From Candidatus Woesearchaeota archaeon (lineage in GTDB: Archaea > Nanobdellota > Nanobdellia > SCGC-AAA011-G17 > JAGVZF01), in assembly GCA_018302785.1 (NCBI GenBank), contig JAGVZF010000002.1, forward strand, positions 1 through 49,066: a stretch of 49,066 nucleotides of DNA, read 5' to 3'. The position numbers and the translations under genes were made by a program. The notes under the pieces were generated by a model, which ran no database searches, was not told the DNA's origin, and worked only from the letters and a program-made list of their open reading frames with translations. Below, in pieces: positions 35,001-40,905 of this stretch; the stretch's first letter is position 1, and each line of letters starts with the position of its first letter.

Positions 35001-35231
35001 AATCTCATTATTCGCCCAGTTACTTAAAGGAAAATAATCTGGGTTTGTTCTAGCCATAAAATAGTCTCTTAATTGAAGTTTTGTCATGGTATTATATGGT
35101 GGATTTAGAAGCGAAAACAATTCGGCATCACTTAAGCTCGTAGGTCCAGAATACATCTGATGATGTCCACTTACATAATCAAAAGAAAATAGAAAAATGA
35201 TTGATATAAACAAAACGAACTTTTTTCTCAT
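32040..35231 (-). CDS. Secreted heparinase II/III-like polysaccharide lyase
   Basis: 1063 residues from the ATG at 35231, which sits about 25 bp behind a TTTATAAAT box; an in-frame ATG at 35252 lies too near it. A signal peptide (MRKKFVLFISIIFLFSF) leads into an alpha-toroid region. Next comes the lyase motif CHNERTPGYHH (near residues 277-287 of this start; the Tyr/His probably catalytic) and a heparinase II/III beta-sandwich (AGSHSDRDNLQIILFAYDKLLLADPGEY, STAAHNTILVDN). Near the C-terminus are a Gly/Pro linker, a cysteine-rich segment reminiscent of DUF4215 repeats and a final membrane helix with a basic tail. It should act outside the cell, anchored by its C-terminus. Confidence 0.8.
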   Translation of the reverse strand: MRKKFVLFISIIFLFSFDYVSGHHQMYSGPTSLSDAELFSLLNPPYNTMTKLQLRDYFMARTNPDYFPLSNWANNEIITYAGSNYDFSDGSGGFDWDLIPAGDLGLDAAAYLHRFYHMNNIANSYAHTKVWTPPPNEAYVNEIVFELDEYWNEFFKVTPIYHFPDGTVPELNALLNHFERIRNWIETFEYVGPIHESPTFNENEVVEYLKKLYMSIEYIRSNEVQWPITSNQVITGKATFVYAGIMYPEFEAADQWLQFGQDGLENVILTDIFDDGCHNERTPGYHHVTIGSLMNPYKLAAQNGISFSSAYTQRAKLSLDFLKYLVHPNYNYVPAIGDTSIQEGFSMWFPDGYNLFGDDTFRYVESYGTQGTRPTETSKAFGRCGYYILRSGWGQAGNQQSFKDQRHLVFDAARYAGSHSDRDNLQIILFAYDKLLLADPGEYILGGPDKTWFESTAAHNTILVDNRNYNLRNNIPPPDFEDEVAVDYLFNEGFDFLKGSHNGYAVDNPSCGGSCPIMSTNPVVITRNIFYPKLGENLDYFIVSDVMNANSNHDYRQYWHLTPGSVSFDSNKVTISPNLVIAPADKSEISNSIDNGHWISYTYGTRVNAPIVEYRKNGATESYDTVIFPFKNDQPTILINRLNVYEGANQISSDKASSLEINIDRNEDFKDYYYISHITSLLRDFGDYQTDAELIFVRKDLVGNAKKRIIFNEGSILKENGVDIVRVSGSNIIVDSKISLGSSEVKITGTLNTFRIYAPLANSVTLNGGLLNFIQDGDYITDSVSILCTLNNAVIKKQNGAVYSNGEDVVEGTIVKLEVDPNNCAGKILKFEIHDVDNGVLDPRLLGLTIQTPTIQGDNIVSVDWPVVYREDPNDQIEDGPIPDADNGLEYKFNVSVLNEAIAMESSNWIDVTKLISGGGGPGGPPGGGSAPSTCQNNIFDVGQEQCDPSVPAGNSNGCSSNGVCSVDCNTCYYETQGIVTLITRGECIDDNNGDDYGEYEEISRTINKTNNVQLGSSSVTKECYLTKEVQIPFFDKISLIITIILVSLYYFVRKSFSGQRHS

Positions 35232-35294
35232 CAATAATAGATATAAATGCATTATTTATAAATCTTTATAAATATACTCCTTATTAAGAATAGA

Positions 35295-35930
35295 ATGGAT
35301 ATTACTAATTTAAAAAAAGAATATGATTTTAAAAAAGAAAAGATTAAACAAAGACTAAAAGATTTTGAAGAAGTTTTTAATAAAGATAATAAAGAAATAT
35401 TCGAAGAGCTTTGTTTTTGTATACTAACCCCTAATGCAAGCGCAAGAATGGGTATAAATGCAATGATTTCTTTAAAACCGATTCTTTATACAGGGAATTT
35501 GCAAGATATTCAAAATGCTTTAAAAAAATCTGGTTATAGATACCCAAATATAAGAGCAGAATACATCTTAGAAGTTAGAGAATTTATTAAAAATGAGCTT
35601 AAGTTTCAATTAAAAGAAAAAATTTTATCATTTAAAGATAAAGATGATCTAAGAGATTATTTAGTTAACAATATTAAAGGAATCTCGTGGAAAGAATCTA
35701 GTCATTATCTCCGCAATATTGGTTTTAAAGGATACTGTATTATTGATAAGCATATCTTAAACTGTCTAACTGAGTTAGGCATTCTTGAATCAAACAAAAG
35801 ACCTATAAACAAAAAACAATATTTAGAAATAGAACAAAAAATGAAAGAGTTTTCATCATCTGTAGGAATAAATGTTGATGAGCTTGATTTACTATTATGG
35901 AGCCATAAAACTGGAGAAATCTTAAAATGA
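35295..35930 (+). CDS. ogg: N-glycosylase/DNA lyase, archaeal Ogg2 type
   Basis: 211 residues, HhH-GPD superfamily. It excises 8-oxoguanine and cuts the abasic site. GISWKESSHYLRNIG carries the catalytic lysine K133, and the general-base aspartate is D151 in CIIDKHIL. Length fits Ogg2 enzymes (about 205-215), which lack the N-terminal domain of eukaryotic OGG1. It overlaps the NUDIX gene by four bases (ATGA) and heads a three-gene oxidative-damage repair operon. It has a TTTATAAAT box upstream and diverges from the lyase gene. Confidence 0.9.
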   Translation: MDITNLKKEYDFKKEKIKQRLKDFEEVFNKDNKEIFEELCFCILTPNASARMGINAMISLKPILYTGNLQDIQNALKKSGYRYPNIRAEYILEVREFIKNELKFQLKEKILSFKDKDDLRDYLVNNIKGISWKESSHYLRNIGFKGYCIIDKHILNCLTELGILESNKRPINKKQYLEIEQKMKEFSSSVGINVDELDLLLWSHKTGEILK

Positions 35931-36334
35931 AATATATAAACCCAAAAGCAACTGTTGGTTGCATTATCACAAAAAACAATAAAGTGTTACTTGTAAAAAG
36001 ACTTAGAGGTCCATTTAAAAATTACTGGTGTCTTCCAGGTGGCCATTCAGAATTATTTGAATCATTAGAAAATACTGTTAAAAGAGAAATAAAAGAAGAA
36101 CTAAACATAAAAATTAAACCAAAATTCTTCTGTTTTGACCAGGAAATCTTTAAAAGTTTAAAATGGCATGCAAATGTATTCTTTTTTGTTTCAAAGTTAA
36201 ATGGAAAAATAAAGCTAGATAAAAGTGAAAATTCAAATTATAATTTTTTCTCAAAAAATGAAATCAAAAATTTAAAGCTAGCTTTTAATCATAAAAAAAT
36301 AATTCTTAAATTCTTTAAAAATGTACATAGATAA
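35927..36334 (+). CDS. NUDIX hydrolase (MutT-like)
   Basis: 135 residues with a complete NUDIX box from G39 to I61 (GHSELFE, then REIKEEL). The position before the last hydrophobic residue, usually Gly, is Asn. NUDIX enzymes hydrolyse nucleoside diphosphates linked to another group. Its position between an 8-oxoguanine glycosylase and endonuclease III suggests it clears oxidised dNTPs, but substrate cannot be read from the sequence. Overlaps both neighbours, so translation is coupled. Confidence 0.87.
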   Translation: MKYINPKATVGCIITKNNKVLLVKRLRGPFKNYWCLPGGHSELFESLENTVKREIKEELNIKIKPKFFCFDQEIFKSLKWHANVFFFVSKLNGKIKLDKSENSNYNFFSKNEIKNLKLAFNHKKIILKFFKNVHR

Positions 36335-36968
36335 AGTAATTGAAATCTTAAAGAAGAATCACAAAACCTTCAAGAAACCAGTAGTTACTGAAATTTCTGA
36401 AGAAAGAAATCCATTTAAGGTCTTAATTTCATGTCTATTAAGCTTAAGAACAAGGGATGAAGTAACTGGAAAAGCATCAGAAAGATTGTTCAATATTGCA
36501 GACAAACCAGAAGAATTTCTAAAATTAAGTAGTAATAAAATAGAATCATTGATTTATCCAGTAAGTTTTTATAAAGTAAAGGCAAAAAGAATTAAGGAAA
36601 TCTGTGGCGTTTTAATTAATAAACATGATTCTAAAGTTCCTGACTCTCTAGAAGAACTCTTAAAATTAAAAGGTGTAGGCAGAAAAACAGCGGGAATTGT
36701 AATGTGTTATGGCCATAATAAAACAGTTTCAATTCCAACAGATTCGCATGTCCATATTTTATCAAATAGGCTTGGTTGGGTAAAAACTAAAACCCCAGAA
36801 CAAACAGAACAAGAATTAATGAAAATAGTCCCTAAAAAATATTGGCATGATTTAAATGACTTGTTTGTTGTCTTTGGTCAAAATATTTGTTTATCAGTTT
36901 CCCCTTTGTGTTCTAAATGCCCTATAAACAAGTATTGTCCAAGAATTGGGGTTATAAAATCAAGATAA
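36321..36968 (+). CDS. nth: Endonuclease III (DNA glycosylase/AP lyase)
   Basis: 215 residues. It removes oxidised pyrimidines and cleaves the abasic site. The helix-hairpin-helix LKGVGRKTAG has catalytic K122, and D141 is in IPTDSHVHILSNRLG. The C-terminal [4Fe-4S] ligands are C190, C197, C200 and C206 (C-x6-C-x2-C-x5-C). Last gene of the ogg-NUDIX-nth operon, overlapping the NUDIX gene by 14 bases. Confidence 0.95.
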   Translation: MYIDKVIEILKKNHKTFKKPVVTEISEERNPFKVLISCLLSLRTRDEVTGKASERLFNIADKPEEFLKLSSNKIESLIYPVSFYKVKAKRIKEICGVLINKHDSKVPDSLEELLKLKGVGRKTAGIVMCYGHNKTVSIPTDSHVHILSNRLGWVKTKTPEQTEQELMKIVPKKYWHDLNDLFVVFGQNICLSVSPLCSKCPINKYCPRIGVIKSR

Positions 36969-37076
36969 CTAAAAGAAATCAGTTAACTTTTTCCTTTCAT
37001 TTAATCTTCTTACTGCCTCTTCCCAATCACATCTAAGCTCTTTCATAATGTTTAAAATCTCAATCTCTTTTTGCAT
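36969..37076 (-). CDS. Possible 35-residue small protein
   Basis: A 35-codon frame rich in Glu, Lys and Arg, with a helical pattern (IMKELRCDWEEAVRRLNERKKL). ATG 37076 lies about 25 bp behind a TATA-like TTTATATAG on the minus strand, the same geometry as other leaderless genes here. The stop abuts the nth stop codon. No homologue is recognised. It fills most of the 265-bp gap after nth; the remainder (37077-37233) shows only AT-rich promoter-like sequence. Confidence 0.4.
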   Translation of the reverse strand: MQKEIEILNIMKELRCDWEEAVRRLNERKKLTDFF

Positions 37077-37233
37077 GAAATAATTTAAAATTAATACTGC
37101 TATATAAACACTTATACTCAAATATATATATTTTATATTGAGACATCACTCGTCGATAAATAACCATATTCCAATCAAAAAGTGTCAACAAAAATAAGGT
37201 TAAATTTAAATAGGGAATTTCTTAACTACAATT

Positions 37234-37998
37234 ATGGATATTAAACAGTACAATTATAGTAGATTTGCAGAATATTATGATATACTTGAATTAGAAGACT
37301 ATACATCATTACAAATAATAAGATTTCTTCACAATACTTTTCAAAAATACAAAATATCTACAGTTCTTGACTTTACTTGCGGTACTGGTGCTCAAACAAT
37401 TCCTCTTACAAAAAGAGGTTACAAAGTTACAGCTTGTGATATAAATACAAAAATGATGGAAATGGCCAAAAGAAAAGCAAAAGGTCTTTCAATAGATTTT
37501 CATCAAGGCGATCTTAGAAAATCATATATAGGCAATTTTGACGCAGTTATAGCAATATTTAATGCAATAGGTCATTTAAGCAAAAAAGATTTTAACATTG
37601 CAGTTAAAAATGTATCAAGGAACTTAAAAGATCAAGGTATTTTTATATTTGATATTTTTAATCTAGACTTCATGATTAAAGGTGGTTTTATTACACATGA
37701 ATATATGGACAAAGTAATAGATATTAATGGTCTTAAAATGGTGAGATTTAACAACAATACATTAAACAAGAAAACTGGAATAATCAAAATAATGCAAAAA
37801 ATATATATTCAGAAAGACTTAGAAAAGCCACAAATAATAAATGAAAATTGGGATTATCAAATTTATTCTATTATAGAATTAACAGAGATTTTGCAAAAAA
37901 ATGGTTTTAAAGTATTAGAAGTATTTGGTGGTCCTGGAACAAAATTTGAAAATGATAAAAGCCTGTCTCTATACCTTGTAACTCAAAAACTCAATTAA
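37234..37998 (+). CDS. Class I SAM-dependent methyltransferase
   Basis: 254 residues. The Rossmann-fold SAM motif I VLDFTCGTGAQ is at about 44-54, motif II VTACDIN at about 66-72, the acidic FHQGDLRK and FDAVIAIFNAIGHL follow. It resembles small-molecule methyltransferases of the Methyltransf_25 type with a beta-hairpin-rich C-terminal cap. Motif I has Phe-Thr-Cys-Gly in place of Gly-Cys-Gly-Thr-Gly order variants. No partner gene indicates its substrate. Confidence 0.85.
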   Translation: MDIKQYNYSRFAEYYDILELEDYTSLQIIRFLHNTFQKYKISTVLDFTCGTGAQTIPLTKRGYKVTACDINTKMMEMAKRKAKGLSIDFHQGDLRKSYIGNFDAVIAIFNAIGHLSKKDFNIAVKNVSRNLKDQGIFIFDIFNLDFMIKGGFITHEYMDKVIDINGLKMVRFNNNTLNKKTGIIKIMQKIYIQKDLEKPQIINENWDYQIYSIIELTEILQKNGFKVLEVFGGPGTKFENDKSLSLYLVTQKLN

Positions 37999-38039
37999 TA
38001 TTATATAAATATATAAATACGTTTTAACTTTAACAATTT

Positions 38040-38429
38040 ATGAAAAACTGTATATTCTGTAAAATAATCAGTAATGAGATTGATTCTGCTAAAATTTGGG
38101 AAGATAATAAATTTATTGCAATCCTAGATATAAATCCAAATACTAAAGGAATGAATCTAGTGCTTTCAAAAGAACATTATAGTTCTTATGCATTTGATCT
38201 TCAAGATGATATTTTAAAAGATATAATTATTGCAACAAAAAAGATAGCAAAAATATTGGAGAAATCCCTAAAAGTCAAAAGAGTAGCTATGGTAATGGAA
38301 GGCATGGGAATAGATCATTTGCACATTAAACTATACCCTCTTTATGGATTAAAAGAAAAGTTTGAAGAGATATGGCAAAAGATAAAATCTTCTTTGAGAA
38401 ATATAATGGCTATATATCTACTCAACTAG
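38040..38429 (+). CDS. HIT family nucleotide hydrolase/transferase, C-terminal frameshift
   Basis: 129 residues as read. N-terminal CIFCKII with a zinc-type CxxC, then ILDINPNTKGMNLVLSKEH. The histidine triad is H93-L-H95-I-K97, so the third His is Lys, as in some archaeal HIT proteins (HxHxKLxP). After KIKS the frame ends with unrelated residues. The -1 frame continues naturally (FEKYNGYISTQLGSQKELSQ) to a TAA at 38486-38488. The break coincides with an A4 run near 38384-38387; one extra A would restore a 149-residue protein. Confidence 0.85.
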   Translation: MKNCIFCKIISNEIDSAKIWEDNKFIAILDINPNTKGMNLVLSKEHYSSYAFDLQDDILKDIIIATKKIAKILEKSLKVKRVAMVMEGMGIDHLHIKLYPLYGLKEKFEEIWQKIKSSLRNIMAIYLLN

Positions 38430-38536
38430 GCTCACAAAAAGAGCTTAGTCAATTGAAAGAACTAGCAAAGAAGATTAACAAAATATAAATCTTTTACCAC
38501 AAAACATTTAAAAATAAACTTAATTTAGTAGTGCCC

Positions 38537-39046
38537 ATGTATATAAGAATTAAAAAGAGACTTACTAAAAAAGGTCAATCTGATTATGCTTATGAAATCG
38601 AAAATATAAGAACAACTAAGGGTCCTAGGCAAAAAGTCATTAGCTATCTAGGAAAAGTTTACTCATTAGAAAATAACTCTATAATTCTTACTTTTTATCT
38701 AAGCACCGACGATCTGCAATCATATTTTGAAAAAAAGCATTTAAGTGAGATTATTAAAGAATTACTTATTTTTGAGCTTGTAAGACACGGTTTCTCTCAA
38801 AATAATAGCATCCTTACTAAAGGCAATTTTATAGTAAATATCGACGATAAAACTATAAAATATGGGGCTAATGAAAATATTGTTTTATCCTTAAATAAAG
38901 GCTATTTATGCTCTAAAACACTTAAAAAATGCTTCAAAGACATTGAAAATACCTCTGAAACTAAACAATTAATAAAGTCTTTTCTTCTCATAGGATTAAA
39001 TCCAGATGAAGATACTTTTACACAAATTTTTAGTGGTAAAATATAA
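38537..39046 (+). CDS. Conserved hypothetical protein with basic N-terminal module
   Basis: 169 residues from ATG 38537; an in-frame GTG at 38531 is the only other candidate. The N-terminus YIRIKKRLTKKG...YAYEIEN...GPRQKVISYLGK is a basic beta-hairpin module seen at the front of many small archaeal proteins and resembling the N-termini of some transposases. The rest is mixed alpha/beta with no catalytic motif that I can name (KHLSEIIKELLIFELVRHGF). It is the first gene of the repeat-rich accessory stretch. Function unknown. Confidence 0.6.
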   Translation: MYIRIKKRLTKKGQSDYAYEIENIRTTKGPRQKVISYLGKVYSLENNSIILTFYLSTDDLQSYFEKKHLSEIIKELLIFELVRHGFSQNNSILTKGNFIVNIDDKTIKYGANENIVLSLNKGYLCSKTLKKCFKDIENTSETKQLIKSFLLIGLNPDEDTFTQIFSGKI

Positions 39047-39114
39047 TTTACTACTTTAGAATAGGTATGTTATACTTAAATTACCTTTAAATAATTTCTT
39101 ATACTTACATTTTT

Positions 39115-39819
39115 ATGGTACCTTACCCAGACATCAGGCTTCAAAAGGCTTTTTTGAAGATTAAAGGGGATATAGCTTATCTTTACACACAAATCTTGAG
39201 GGACAGGCAACTTGTCCTTGACATTTCCACTATTTTATCGACGCTGAGCTCAAAGCTTGATAATTTAGAAAAAAAAGTTGATTCACTACTAGAAAATAAG
39301 AACTCCATAGGAAATGAAGGGGTTAACGACGCGTTAACGACGGGTCAACGACTGGTTGACGGCCCGTCAACAGACCGTCAAAAACCATTAGAAAGCCAAA
39401 ATTTACCCGATTTGAGCAAAAACAAGGCCGAATTCAACTTGATCAAGCCAGATTTTAAATGGGGGTACAATCCGAAATATGTGACTTACCAACGGCCCGT
39501 TAACGACCCGTTAACGGACGTGGATGGCTTTCTAAAGCTTTCCAAAAAACAATTACTTATGTATATCACTATATTTAAGCTCGAATTAGAGCTAGGTAGA
39601 CCTATAACTTATGAAGACTTAATTAAAAAGCTAAGTCGTACTGATTCTGCAGTGAGACATTATATTCGTATCCTTAAAACTTTAAAAATACCTCTATTTA
39701 TTTTTACTAATGCCGATAATATCCTGTGTATTTCCATACCTATCGAGTTTCGAACCATTGAGTTTGAGAAAAAGCTCTTGGACCTATTAGATTCCTTGCA
39801 CAAAAGGCCTAAAAGTTGA
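39115..39819 (+). CDS. Coiled-coil/winged-helix protein with internal DNA repeats
   Basis: 234 residues. The N-terminal third is helical with a predicted coiled coil (about 28-62, heptad-like ILSTLSSKLDNLEKKVDSLL). The middle 65-145 is low-complexity linker. The C-terminal domain (about 148-225) is winged-helix-like (LLMYITIFKLELELGRPITYEDLIKKL, TDSAVRHYIRILKTLKIPL). The linker DNA is built of 11-bp units related to GTTAACGACSS (39322-39386 and 39488-39520). These lines are much more GC-rich than the flanks, so the DNA itself may be under selection. The neighbour at 40011 has the same architecture. Probable DNA-binding regulator; no named family. Confidence 0.65.
   Translation: MVPYPDIRLQKAFLKIKGDIAYLYTQILRDRQLVLDISTILSTLSSKLDNLEKKVDSLLENKNSIGNEGVNDALTTGQRLVDGPSTDRQKPLESQNLPDLSKNKAEFNLIKPDFKWGYNPKYVTYQRPVNDPLTDVDGFLKLSKKQLLMYITIFKLELELGRPITYEDLIKKLSRTDSAVRHYIRILKTLKIPLFIFTNADNILCISIPIEFRTIEFEKKLLDLLDSLHKRPKS
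39322..39386 (+). repeat. Six 11-bp tandem units, GTYAACGACSS-like, inside the coding region
   Basis: Units start at 39322, 39333, 39344, 39355, 39366 and 39377, exactly 11 bp apart. They read GTTAACGACGC, GTTAACGACGG, GTCAACGACTG, GTTGACGGCCC, GTCAACAGACC and a degenerate GTCAAAAACC. Units four and five form a perfect 17-bp odd palindrome GTTGACGGCCCGTCAAC. Because 11 is not a multiple of three, each unit is read in a different frame, so the protein does not explain the period. Confidence 0.85.
39488..39520 (+). repeat. Second cluster of three 11-bp GTTAACGAC-like units
   Basis: ACCAACGGCCC, GTTAACGACCC and GTTAACGGACG follow each other at 11-bp spacing, 111 bp after the last unit of the first cluster, in the same gene just before the winged-helix domain. 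Confidence 0.75.
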
Positions 39820-39892
39820 AATCCTTTATCCTTTAAAGATTCGTTTGTAATCTTGATAATTTAGTAAATTCCCAATGATAGTAGGCAAAACT

Positions 39893-39971
39893 ACCGTTCA
39901 CTGAACCGTATGAACCGTTCATGAACCGTTCACTGAACCGTATGAACCGTTCATGAACCCTGTGAACCGTC
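39893..39971 (+). promoter_or_regulatory. Array of eight TGAACCGT sites upstream of the second winged-helix gene
   Basis: The core TGAACCGT recurs at 39902, 39911, 39922, 39934, 39943, 39954 (as TGAACCC) and 39963, with a first partial copy at 39891. Spacings run 9, 11 and 12 bp, so 32 bp repeats as a higher-order unit (39893-39924 equals 39925-39956). Where T-C-A follows, TGAACCGTTCA is a perfect odd palindrome. The array ends about 10 bp before a TATA-like TTTTTATAT (39982-39990) that serves ATG 40011. It looks like a cooperative operator, though plasmid iterons are similar. Confidence 0.8.
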
Positions 39972-40010
39972 AAAAGAAAAGTTTTTATATTGCCTTAAAT
40001 ACTTAATTTT

Positions 40011-40568
40011 ATGTGGTTTTTTAAAAAAAGAGATGATTCATATAAATGGCATCATCTTCATAAGACATTATCAAAGTCATTTGATCACATAAAGTACGAT
40101 GTTTCTAATATAAACAAAAAAATAATTGAATCACATGAAACTCATAAAGCTCATAAGAAAGATATATTAATCTTAAATAAAAGACTCTCTAGAGTGGAGT
40201 CATTAATAGAAGAATTAATATTAGATTATTCAAATTCTAAAAAACAAACTCAAGTTATCAGAACAGAATCTTTTGACACAGATGACGATTCAATTAATTT
40301 AACTAACCTCCAAAAAAGCATTCTTCTTAATTTATCAATACTTAAAAATGAATCTGGAAAAGACTTTATCTCTATGAAGGATCTAGCACAAGAACTCTAT
40401 CCAAATAAAAATTACACTAAAATTAAATCATTATTATCTGCTTATACTGATTTATTAGTAGATTTAAAGTTCATTAAAAAAGAAAAAAAAGGAAAGGAAA
40501 CTTATTTATCTTTAACATATAAAGCAGATAAACATATTAGAAAAGTAAAAATTAAAAAAGAAGCTTAA
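40011..40568 (+). CDS. Coiled-coil/winged-helix DNA-binding protein
   Basis: 185 residues. A basic N-terminus (MWFFKKRDD) leads into a long amphipathic helix (about 15-75) likely to form a coiled coil. A polar linker follows, then a winged helix-turn-helix at about 98-180 (LTNLQKSILLNLSIL, ISMKDLAQELYPN, YTKIKSLLSAYTDLLVDLKFIKKEKKG, TYLSL wing). The design matches the gene upstream. The promoter carries the TGAACCGT array, so autoregulation is likely. A leaderless start is expected from the TATA position. No named family. Confidence 0.7.
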   Translation: MWFFKKRDDSYKWHHLHKTLSKSFDHIKYDVSNINKKIIESHETHKAHKKDILILNKRLSRVESLIEELILDYSNSKKQTQVIRTESFDTDDDSINLTNLQKSILLNLSILKNESGKDFISMKDLAQELYPNKNYTKIKSLLSAYTDLLVDLKFIKKEKKGKETYLSLTYKADKHIRKVKIKKEA

Positions 40569-40594
40569 ATTAATAATTAAGGCGATAAAAAACG

Positions 40595-40843
40595 ACTAAT
40601 GTATTAGAAACTCTTGCAGAAGAAAAAAGCGGACAAACAGCAATAGACAATGCATTCTCAATATTATGGGAATTAATACCACCAGTTGAAATACATACAG
40701 CCATGCTTCTTTATCCAGGATCATATTGCACTCAAAATTGCGATGACTTATTCTCATCAAGATATGATCCAAATGCCCATAATTCACATATCGCCCAGTA
40801 TCTTATAACATTATATCAAGAATTAATTGCTAAAAGAATTTAA
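40595..40843 (+). pseudogene. 5'-truncated gene fragment
   Basis: An open frame of 82 codons that looks truly coding (LAEEKSGQTAIDNAFSILWELI, MLLYPGSYCTQNCDDLFSSRYD, AQYLITLYQELIAKRI) but has no start codon. An in-frame TAA lies at 40586-40588 and the first Met is about 34 codons in. The N-terminal part is missing, so it is probably a remnant of a deleted gene. The 337-bp stretch between the neighbours contains nothing else apart from AT-rich sequence. Confidence 0.5.
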
Positions 40844-40905
40844 TCAATAATTATAACTTTATATTTAAAACATAACAAAAACTTTTAATCAAAAATCAAA
40901 TATAT

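Noticed and set aside
36969-37233. Possible tRNA or structured RNA after nth
   Set aside because: No cloverleaf, T-loop motif or GC-rich stem; the sequence is AT-rich with a small reading frame.
39893-39971. Possible small CRISPR array
   Set aside because: The repeats are contiguous 9-12 bp units without spacers, and no cas gene is present.
40596-40787. Minus-strand frame of 63 codons
   Set aside because: It is the antisense of the truncated plus-strand fragment, whose amino-acid composition is far more protein-like.
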